The notes under the pieces: generated by a model
The model's database searches: none
Seen by the model: the letters and a program-made list of their open reading frames with translations, nothing else
What the model was told of the DNA's origin: nothing
Translations under genes and position numbers: made by a program
Assembly: GCA_046498405.1 (NCBI GenBank)
Contig: JAWOAS010000101.1
Location: forward strand, 1-8,917
Length of the DNA stretch: 8,917 bases
Direction of reading: 5' to 3'
DNA from: T1Sed10-49 sp046498405
GTDB taxonomy: Bacteria > Actinomycetota > Nitriliruptoria > Euzebyales > Egibacteraceae
Shown here: piece after piece, positions 1 through 5,026 of the stretch
How positions within the stretch are numbered: position 1 is the first letter of the stretch
Layout: each line of letters opens with the position of its first letter

Positions 1-98
1 TCGGAGGTGTCAACCGACTCGGTGGCCTCGGGAGCCGCCTCGGACGACTCCTCATCCTGCTTCGGGCGGTTCTTGCGGACCTGACCGCCGTCGCTCAT
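1..98 (-). CDS. pup: Pup, prokaryotic ubiquitin-like protein (N-terminal part, runs off the left edge)
   Basis: Small protein modifier that PafA attaches to lysines of target proteins, marking them for the ARC/Mpa-20S proteasome. Only 32 codons are visible, starting MSDGGQVRKNRPKQ and continuing as an acidic, Ser/Ala/Glu-rich low-complexity stretch. This resembles the disordered N-terminus of Pup, which is normally about 60-70 residues. The diagnostic C-terminal half (coiled-coil helix and the terminal GGQ or GGE) lies outside the window, so the call rests mainly on position directly downstream of dop on the same strand, as in Mycobacterium and other actinobacteria. The ATG is supported by an AGGAG Shine-Dalgarno at 108-112, nine bases upstream. 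The gene is separated from dop by 73 bp that contain a possible promoter of its own. Confidence 0.8.
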   Translation of the reverse strand, partial: MSDGGQVRKNRPKQDEESSEAAPEATESVDTS

Positions 99-129
99 GG
101 GCGTTCGCTCCTGCCTCGCGGGTCAGGCC

Positions 130-135
130 AGTGTA
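130..135 (-). promoter_or_regulatory. Possible pup promoter -10 element (TACACT)
   Basis: On the minus strand the dop-pup spacer reads TACACT, matching the actinobacterial TAnnnT -10 pattern. A start about seven bases on (near 123) would leave a leader of about 25 nt containing the AGGAG site at 108-112. No convincing -35 hexamer is visible. A separate pup promoter would allow more Pup than Dop to be made, but this is inference. Confidence 0.4.
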
Positions 136-165
136 GGTGGCCGACCGGCGCTGGACACGGCCACC
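136..165 (-). terminator. Stem-loop between dop and pup
   Basis: GGTGGCCG at 136-143 and CGGCCACC at 158-165 form a perfect 8-bp inverted repeat around a 14-nt loop. In the dop transcript the stem begins six bases after the stop codon. No T-run follows, so it would be a U-less hairpin of the kind proposed in high-GC actinobacteria, or a processing or stabilising structure. It also covers the place where a -35 of the pup promoter would sit, so an operator role is possible. Confidence 0.4.
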
Positions 166-171
166 CGCTCA

Positions 172-1677
172 TCAGGCCCCGCGCTGGAGTCGGGCCAGCA
201 GCGCCGCGGCCGTGGGCGAGGCGTCGATGAGCGCCCGGGTGGCCTCGGCCCCTCCCCTGCCGGGGTCCATCATCGGCACGCGCTGGAGGCTGTCGCCGCC
301 GACGTCGAAGATCAGCGAGTCCCACCCCGCGGCGGTGAGCTCGTCGCGGTACTTCGCCAGGCACCGGCCCCGGAAGTAGGCGCGCGTGTCCTCGGGCGGA
401 TGCTCGACGGCGTGGGCGACCTCGTCCTCGCCGACGAGGCGCTCGACGCGGCCGCCGGCGACGAGGCGGTTGTAGAGGCCCTTGTCCCGGCGCACGTCGT
501 GGTACTGCACGTCGATGAGCTTGAGCTTGGCGGCGTCCCAGTCGAGGTCGTCGCGCTCGACGTAGCGGCGCAGCAAGCCGTACTTCGTCACCCAGTCGAC
601 GACCCCGTCGAGGCTCAACGGGTCGCGGGCCATCCCGTCGAGGAAGCGCTCCCACACCGCGAGGACGTCACCGGCCCACGCCGGCGCCCTGCCCTCCTCG
701 GCGTACTTGCGCGCATGCTCGAGGTAGTGGGTCTGCAGGTCCAGCGCGGTGACCTCGCGCCCGTCCTGCAACGGCACCGTCGTCGTGACGCTGAGGTCGT
801 GGCTGATGCGGTGCAGCGAGCGCACCGGCTCGACGAGGGCGGGCGGCTGGGGCAGGACGCGGTCCTCGGCCATCGACAGCACGAGCGCGGTCGCCCCGAG
901 CTTGAGGTAGGTCGCGACCTCGCTCATGTTCGCGTCGCCGATGATCACGTGGAGGCGGCGGAAGCGCTCGGGATCGGCGTGCGGCTCGTCGCGGGTGTTG
1001 ATGATCGGGCGCTTGAGCGTGGTCTCGAGGCCGAGCTCGGTCTCGAAGAAGTCCGCGCGCTGGCTGATCTGGTAGGGCACGTCGGCGAGGCCGAACTCGT
1101 TGCCGACGCGGCCCGCGCCGACGAGGACCTGCCGGGAGACGAAGAACGGGATGAGCTGGCGGGTCAGCTCGCCGAACGGCAGCGCCCGATCGACGATGTA
1201 GTTCTCGTGCATGCCGTAGGCGACGCCCTTGCCGTCGGTGTTGTTCTTGCTGATGACGATGCGTCCCGCTCCGCCCTCGGGGTCGTGGCGCAGCGTCGCC
1301 GCGGCGCGCTCGGCGGCGACCTCGAGGATCCGCTCCCCCGCCTTGTCCCAGATCACCGCGTCGCGTGGGTTCGAGCACTCCGGGGAGGAGTACTCCGGGT
1401 GGGCGTGGTCGACGTAGAAGCGCGCGCCGTTCGAGAGGATCGCGTTGGCGAGGCCGGCGTCCTCCTCCTCCGGCGGCTCGGCGGCGCCGGGTTGGCTGAA
1501 GCCGCGGGCGTCGCGCAGCGGGTTCTCGTCCTCGTAGTCCCAGCGCGTGCGATGGCGCTCGTCGGCGGCGTAGGCGTTGACGACGAGGGAGGAGGCCAGG
1601 ACCGGGTTGAAGTCGGGACGGCCGACCACGGCGATGCCGAACTCGGTCTCGGTGCCGAGGTACTTGGTGATGGCCAC
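172..1677 (-). CDS. dop: Dop, deamidase of Pup / depupylase
   Basis: ATP-dependent enzyme of the glutamine-synthetase/carboxylate-amine ligase fold. It converts the C-terminal Gln of Pup to Glu and cleaves the isopeptide bond between Pup and substrate lysine. The 501-residue length fits Dop. Visible motifs: GTETEFG near the N-terminus (E10, E12, nucleotide/metal site); RWDYEDENPLRDARGF at 45-60, the start of the Dop-loop that distinguishes Dop from PafA; YVDHAHPEYSSPEC at 88-101, with D90 equivalent to the catalytic Asp; KNNTDGKG at 144-151 and HEN at 157-159; INTRDEPHAD at 226-235; RLHVIIGDAN at 241-250; the C-terminal domain with DVQYHDVRRDKGLYNRLV and TRAYFRG. I chose the GTG start at 1677 because the protein then begins VAITKYLGTETE as in the family, and a GAGGA site lies at 1683-1687, five bases upstream. 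A longer GTG-initiated frame to 1749 adds 24 residues of non-family sequence. It is divergent from the exporter operon. Confidence 0.95.
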   Translation of the reverse strand: MAITKYLGTETEFGIAVVGRPDFNPVLASSLVVNAYAADERHRTRWDYEDENPLRDARGFSQPGAAEPPEEEDAGLANAILSNGARFYVDHAHPEYSSPECSNPRDAVIWDKAGERILEVAAERAAATLRHDPEGGAGRIVISKNNTDGKGVAYGMHENYIVDRALPFGELTRQLIPFFVSRQVLVGAGRVGNEFGLADVPYQISQRADFFETELGLETTLKRPIINTRDEPHADPERFRRLHVIIGDANMSEVATYLKLGATALVLSMAEDRVLPQPPALVEPVRSLHRISHDLSVTTTVPLQDGREVTALDLQTHYLEHARKYAEEGRAPAWAGDVLAVWERFLDGMARDPLSLDGVVDWVTKYGLLRRYVERDDLDWDAAKLKLIDVQYHDVRRDKGLYNRLVAGGRVERLVGEDEVAHAVEHPPEDTRAYFRGRCLAKYRDELTAAGWDSLIFDVGGDSLQRVPMMDPGRGGAEATRALIDASPTAAALLARLQRGA

Positions 1678-1722
1678 GGGCGTCCTCGCGCAGGGTCGCG
1701 GCACCCGGCTGGGCGCCCCCCG

Positions 1723-1728
1723 AGCGTA
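1723..1728 (-). promoter_or_regulatory. Possible dop promoter -10 element (TACGCT)
   Basis: The minus strand carries TACGCT (TAnnnT pattern) about 45 bp upstream of the dop GTG. It would give a leader of roughly 40 nt that includes the GAGGA ribosome site at 1683-1687. No recognisable -35 is seen 16-18 bp upstream. Short degenerate match, so modest confidence. Confidence 0.3.
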
Positions 1729-1810
1729 CGCCCGCGCCGGGGGGCGCACACGCCCCCGATCGGGCGAGCGGGCAGCGGTGCCCGCGACGGCGGGTCCAGC
1801 CCCCCGCTGC

Positions 1811-1816
1811 TAGCGT
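1811..1816 (+). promoter_or_regulatory. Possible -10 element for a leaderless exporter transcript (TAGCGT)
   Basis: TAGCGT matches TAnnnT and ends eight bases before the GTG at 1825. Transcription would therefore start at or next to the initiation codon. No Shine-Dalgarno sequence is present before that GTG, which agrees with leaderless translation, common in actinobacteria. No clear -35 is visible. Confidence 0.4.
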
Positions 1817-1824
1817 CCGCGGAC

Positions 1825-2748
1825 GTGACCACCGAGCCCGTCATCGACGCCCGGGCGCTGACCAAGCGCTTCGGCGACTTCACCGCCGTCGACGCGATCG
1901 ACGTCCGCGTCGAGCGCGGCGAGGCGTTCGGCTTCCTCGGCCCCAATGGGGCGGGCAAGTCCTCGACGATGCGGATGATCGGCGCGGTCAGCCCGCCGAG
2001 CGAGGGGTCCCTGCGCGTCCTCGGCCGCGACCCCGTCGGCGAGGGCACCGAGGTCCGCGCCCGCCTCGGGGTCGTGCCCCAGGAGGACAACCTCGACCGC
2101 GAGCTCACCGCGTGGGAGAACCTCTACATCTACGGGCGCTACTTCGGCCTGCCGCGCAGCGTGCTCCGGGATCGCGTCGCCGAGCTCCTCGCCTTCGCCG
2201 AGCTCACCGAGCGGGCCAGCGCCAAGACCGAGACCCTCTCGGGTGGGATGCGGCGGCGGTTGACGATCGCCCGCGCGCTCGTCAACCGCCCCGACATGAT
2301 CCTGCTCGACGAGCCGACGACCGGGCTCGACCCCCAGGCGCGCCACGTCCTCTGGGACCGTCTGCGCCGACTCAAGCGCGAGGGCGCCACGCTCATCCTC
2401 ACGACCCACTACATGGACGAGGCCGAGCAGCTCTGCGACCGCCTCGTCGTCATGGACCGGGCGCGCATCGTCGCCGAGGGCACCCCCGCCGACCTCATCG
2501 CCCGCTACGCCTCCAAGGAGGTCGTCGAGCTCCACGCCCCCGCCGAGGAGCTCGACCTCTCAGCGATCGAGGCCGTCGCGCTGCGCACCGAGGTGCTGCC
2601 CGACCGGGTGCTGCTCTACACCGCCGACGCCGACAGCGCCATCGGCGAGCTCGCCGACCGGGGGCTGGCCCGCGTGCCGCTACTGCCGCGACGGGCCGGC
2701 CTCGAGGACGTCTTCCTGCGCCTGACCGGGCGCACCCTCGTCGACTGA
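1825..2748 (+). CDS. ABC-2 exporter ATP-binding protein, NodI/DrrA-like
   Basis: Cytoplasmic ATPase subunit that powers an ABC-2 type exporter together with the two permeases encoded next to it. The 307-residue protein has Walker A GPNGAGKS at 39-46, Q-loop Q86, signature LSGGM at 138-142, Walker B ILLDEP at 159-164 with catalytic E163, D-loop around GLDP 167-170 and switch H195. VVPQEDNLDRELT (from residue 83) and ENLYIYGRYFG (98-108) are typical of the NodI group of lipo-oligosaccharide/drug exporter ATPases. A C-terminal domain of about 90 residues follows, with the usual ending LEDVFLRLTGR. The GTG start gives the short N-terminus normal for the family; the same frame stays open far upstream, antisense to dop, but that part shows no family similarity. 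The substrate cannot be predicted. First gene of a tight operon; 11 bp separate it from the next gene. Confidence 0.93.
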   Translation: MTTEPVIDARALTKRFGDFTAVDAIDVRVERGEAFGFLGPNGAGKSSTMRMIGAVSPPSEGSLRVLGRDPVGEGTEVRARLGVVPQEDNLDRELTAWENLYIYGRYFGLPRSVLRDRVAELLAFAELTERASAKTETLSGGMRRRLTIARALVNRPDMILLDEPTTGLDPQARHVLWDRLRRLKREGATLILTTHYMDEAEQLCDRLVVMDRARIVAEGTPADLIARYASKEVVELHAPAEELDLSAIEAVALRTEVLPDRVLLYTADADSAIGELADRGLARVPLLPRRAGLEDVFLRLTGRTLVD

Positions 2749-2759
2749 GCGCCGCGGCG

Positions 2760-3575
2760 ATGGCCACCGACACCCACACCGACACGAGGGCGACCCCCTC
2801 GGCGCTGGCGAGGGCGACGAGCGTCCTCGAGGGCCGGGTGCTCGCCGCGCGGCGGACCTTCCGCAGCGCGGTGGCCAGCGCCCTGCTCAACCCGCTGCTC
2901 TATCTCCTGGCGATGGGCCTCGGCATCGGCGCGGTCGCCGACCCCGCCCAGGCTGCCGCGCTACCCGGTGGGTCCTACCTCGCCTTCCTCGCGCCGGGGC
3001 TGCTCGTGGCCACCGCGATGCAGCTCGCCGCCTCGGAGGCGCTGTGGCCGGTCATGGTCGGCCTCGAGTGGCGTCGCACCTACCACGCCATCGTCGCCAC
3101 CCCCGCGCGCCCCCTCGACGTCGTCCTCGGCAACCTCGCCTTCATCGTCCTGCGGGCAGGCGTCGCCGGGCTGCTCATCGGCGTCGTCATCGTCGCGGTC
3201 GGCGCCGCCCCGCCAGGCGGCACCCTCGTCGCCGTGGGCGCAGCGATGCTCGTCGCCGCGGCCTTCACCGGCCTCGTCACCGCCTTCACCGCCCGGGTGC
3301 GCAACCACCAGGCGATGACCGCGCTGCTGCGCTTCGGCATCGTCCCGCTCTTCCTCTTCAGCGGGACGTTCTTCCCCATCGACCGGCTGCCCGCGGCCCT
3401 GCAGGCCGTCGCCCCGCTCTCGCCCCTGTGGCACGGCGCCGAGCTCGCGCGGCTGGCCGCCCTCGGCACGCCCCCGGCGTGGCCGGCCGCCGCCCACCTC
3501 GCCGTGCTCGCCACCCTCGCCGTCGTCGGCGCGGCGCTGGCCGAGCGCACGATCGCGGAGCGGCTGACCCGATGA
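2760..3575 (+). CDS. ABC-2 type permease, NodJ-like (first of two)
   Basis: Membrane subunit of the exporter, 271 residues. After a polar N-terminal tail of about 20 residues I see roughly six hydrophobic segments, near 40-60, 75-95, 124-148, 154-176, 187-205 and 243-262, the ABC-2 topology. WRRTYHAIVATPARPLDVVLGN (from residue 104) corresponds to the cytoplasmic coupling region of NodJ-like permeases. FFPIDRLP (204-211) and PLSPLWHGAEL (219-229) are the conserved loop before the last helix. The ATG at 2760 follows the ATPase stop by 11 bp; no strong ribosome site is visible, so translation may be coupled. Its stop overlaps the start of the second permease (ATGA). It probably pairs with that paralogue as a heterodimer. 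Substrate unknown. Confidence 0.88.
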   Translation: MATDTHTDTRATPSALARATSVLEGRVLAARRTFRSAVASALLNPLLYLLAMGLGIGAVADPAQAAALPGGSYLAFLAPGLLVATAMQLAASEALWPVMVGLEWRRTYHAIVATPARPLDVVLGNLAFIVLRAGVAGLLIGVVIVAVGAAPPGGTLVAVGAAMLVAAAFTGLVTAFTARVRNHQAMTALLRFGIVPLFLFSGTFFPIDRLPAALQAVAPLSPLWHGAELARLAALGTPPAWPAAAHLAVLATLAVVGAALAERTIAERLTR

Positions 3576-4378
3576 GCGCGCTGCTCATGCGCACCCTCGG
3601 GTTGCGGGAGGGCGGCGGCAGCCGCGTCGGCGTCGTCATCGAGCGCAACGTCCTGTTCTACCGACGCTTCTGGTTCGTCGTCCTCAGCGGCTTCTTCGAG
3701 CCGGTGTTCTTCCTCCTCGCGATCGGCGTCGGGCTCGGCTCGCTCGTGCCCGGCGTCGTCGGGCCCGACGGCGAGCCGGTCGCCTACGCGGCCTTCGTCG
3801 CCCCGGCGATGCTCGCGGTCAGCGCGATGAACGGCGCCGTCCTCGAGTCGACGACGAACACCTTCGTCAAGCTGCGCTTCTGGCGCACCTACGACGGCAT
3901 GCTCGCCACGCCCCTGCGCCCGCTCGACCTCGCCGTCGGCGAGATCGCCTTCAGCCAGCTGCGGGGGCTCATGTACGCCGGGGCGTTCCTCGTCATCGCC
4001 GCCGCCCTCGGCACGATCCCGTCGTGGTGGGGGCTGGCCGCGTTGCCCGGCGCGGTGCTCATCGGCTTCGCCTTCTCTGCGGTGGGCACCGCCGCGGCGA
4101 CGTGGATCCGTGACTGGCAGGACAACGAGCTCGTGCAGGTCGTCACCCTGCCGATGCTCCTGCTCTCGGCGACGTTCTTCCCGCTCGAGGTCTACCCCGA
4201 GGCGGTGCAGCCGTTCATCCAGCTCTCGCCGCTCTACCACGGCGCCGCGCTCCTGCGGGGGCTCACCCTCGGCGCCATTGAGCCCGTGCTCCTCGGCCAC
4301 GTCGCCTTCCTCCTCGCGATGACCGCGGTCGGCGGCGCGGTCGCGGCCCGCCGCTTCGAGCGGATGCTCAAGCCCTGA
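3572..4378 (+). CDS. ABC-2 type permease, NodJ-like (second of two)
   Basis: Second membrane subunit, 268 residues, starting inside the stop region of the preceding permease (ATGA overlap, hence likely translational coupling). Hydrophobic segments lie near 36-58, 72-90, 125-148, 154-176, 187-205 and 238-257. It shares family motifs with the first permease: RTYDGMLATPLRPLDLAVGE (105-124) matches RTYHAIVATPARPLDVVLGN, and FFPLEVYP plus QLSPLYHGAALLRG (217-230) match the other's FFPIDRLP and PLSPLWHGAELAR. The two are therefore diverged paralogues, likely a heterodimeric pore driven by the NodI-like ATPase. It ends the operon; a repeat-rich non-coding stretch follows. What it transports is not evident from sequence. 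Confidence 0.88.
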   Translation: MSALLMRTLGLREGGGSRVGVVIERNVLFYRRFWFVVLSGFFEPVFFLLAIGVGLGSLVPGVVGPDGEPVAYAAFVAPAMLAVSAMNGAVLESTTNTFVKLRFWRTYDGMLATPLRPLDLAVGEIAFSQLRGLMYAGAFLVIAAALGTIPSWWGLAALPGAVLIGFAFSAVGTAAATWIRDWQDNELVQVVTLPMLLLSATFFPLEVYPEAVQPFIQLSPLYHGAALLRGLTLGAIEPVLLGHVAFLLAMTAVGGAVAARRFERMLKP

Positions 4379-4416
4379 GGCGGCCGGCGCCCCCGTCCCC
4401 GCGCTCCGGTGCCGCC
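4379..4416 (+). terminator. Possible GC-rich hairpin after the exporter operon
   Basis: GGCGGC at 4379-4384, directly after the last permease stop, can pair with GCCGCC at 4411-4416. An inner GCGC/GCGC pairing (4387-4390 with 4401-4404) closes a C-rich 10-nt loop. No T-run follows and internal mismatches remain, so this is a weak terminator candidate. Confidence 0.25.
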
Positions 4417-4490
4417 CGAGGCGGTGTGGACTTGACCCCCGAGGGTGGTGGGCGTTGCCCGCGACGACCACTGCGGTGCCGCGTTGGTGG

Positions 4491-4556
4491 GGGTTGCGGG
4501 CAGCGGTGGTGCGGGTTGCGCGCAGCGGTGGTGCAGGCAGGGCGCGGAGGTGGTGA
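4491..4556 (+). repeat. Tandem array of 22-bp units (two near-perfect, one degenerate)
   Basis: Units at 4491-4512 and 4513-4534 differ at one of 22 positions (G to C at the ninth base). Each begins GGGTTGCG and ends CAGCGGTGGTGC. A third unit at 4535-4556 matches the second at 15 of 22 positions and keeps the terminal GGTGGTG. The segment 4469-4490 may be a still more eroded copy. The 22-bp period is about two helical turns, so all GGTGGTG cores would face the same side of the DNA. Confidence 0.75.
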
Positions 4557-4606
4557 GGGCACGGCGCGCGACGACGCCTTTCGGGGCGACGCGGGGCTTG
4601 GCGCAC

Positions 4607-4658
4607 CGAGGTGGTGCTCCGACAACGCTGCCGGACACACCGAGGTCGCACCACCTCG
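4607..4658. repeat. Perfect 11-bp inverted repeat
   Basis: CGAGGTGGTGC at 4607-4617 is the exact reverse complement of GCACCACCTCG at 4648-4658, separated by 30 nt. A nested TCCG/CGGA pairing (4618-4621 with 4632-4635) could shorten the loop. It could be a cruciform or RNA hairpin, or two oppositely oriented copies of the GGTGGTGC repeat core. Confidence 0.7.
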
Positions 4659-4720
4659 ACGGCTTGGCATCGCCGAGGCTGCGGTGGTGCGGCAACGGCG
4701 GGGTCGGACGCGCGGAAGTC

Positions 4721-4760
4721 TCGCCACCCGCGACCGCGAGTCGCCACCCGCGACCGCGAG
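4721..4760 (+). repeat. Perfect 20-bp tandem duplication
   Basis: The 20-mer TCGCCACCCGCGACCGCGAG occurs twice back to back (4721-4740 and 4741-4760) with no mismatch. Exact identity in non-coding DNA suggests a recent slippage or duplication event. No known site is recognised in the unit. Confidence 0.9.
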
Positions 4761-4966
4761 ACCGCCCACCGATCAAGGTGGTGCAGCAACCGCGCCGCCG
4801 AGCGCGCCGTGGGCCCACCACCCGGTGGATCGGACGGCCGCGAGGGCAACAGGGGCAGTCGTCAGGCTCCACGGCGCGCCGTTGTCTCACCACCTGCGTT
4901 GGTCTGCTCGCGACCGTCGCCGCGCGAGGGTGAGCCGCGCTCGGCCCCACCGCGCCGTCGACGCGT

Positions 4967-5014
4967 CCACAGGCGGTGTGGCCGGATGACAGCGCGGACC
5001 GGCGCCCGCGGGCG
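4967..5014 (+). promoter_or_regulatory. Two short dyads upstream of the wHTH-nuclease gene
   Basis: CCACA at 4967-4971 and TGTGG at 4977-4981 form an inverted repeat with a 5-bp spacer, and CGCCCGCGGGCG at 5003-5014 is a perfect 12-bp palindrome ending 12 bp before the ATG at 5027. Either could be an operator, possibly for the product's own winged helix, but GC-rich DNA yields such palindromes easily and no promoter hexamers stand out. Confidence 0.25.
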
Positions 5015-5026
5015 ACCCTGAGCGCC

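Larger units (their letters stand above)
4379..5026. other. 648-bp repeat-rich stretch without a credible gene
   Basis: Several frames are open here, but none shows a recognisable domain or family motif, and their translations are dominated by Arg/Pro/Gly/His from repeated GGTGGTG and CACCACC. I count ten exact GGTGGTG cores between 4444 and 4894: plus strand at 4444, 4505, 4527, 4549, 4610, 4683 and 4777; minus strand at 4649-4655, 4816-4822 and 4888-4894. It also holds tandem and inverted repeats listed separately. A further 6-bp inverted repeat, CTCGCG 4907-4912 with CGCGAG 4923-4928, could form a small hairpin. The stretch may be a decayed repeat element, a binding-site array or an old insertion scar. 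Confidence 0.6.

Noticed and set aside
1677..1749. Longer dop start at 1749
   Set aside because: It adds 24 residues without family similarity, and the GTG at 1677 has a well-spaced GAGGA site.
97..2748. 883-codon open frame on the plus strand covering all of dop antisense and the ABC ATPase
   Set aside because: The first 576 codons are a shadow of dop in GC-rich DNA; family similarity begins only at the GTG at 1825.
4491..4556. CRISPR array
   Set aside because: The 22-bp units are directly adjacent with no spacers, and no cas gene is present.
3080..4849. 589-codon open frame on the minus strand opposite the permeases
   Set aside because: Its composition is Arg/Ala/Gly/Asp-rich without motifs, and the plus-strand permeases have clear membrane segments and ABC-2 motifs.
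4426..4989. Overlapping open frames of 130-190 codons in the repeat-rich gap
   Set aside because: No recognisable motif or ribosome site; their content is explained by the GGTGGTG repeats and high GC.
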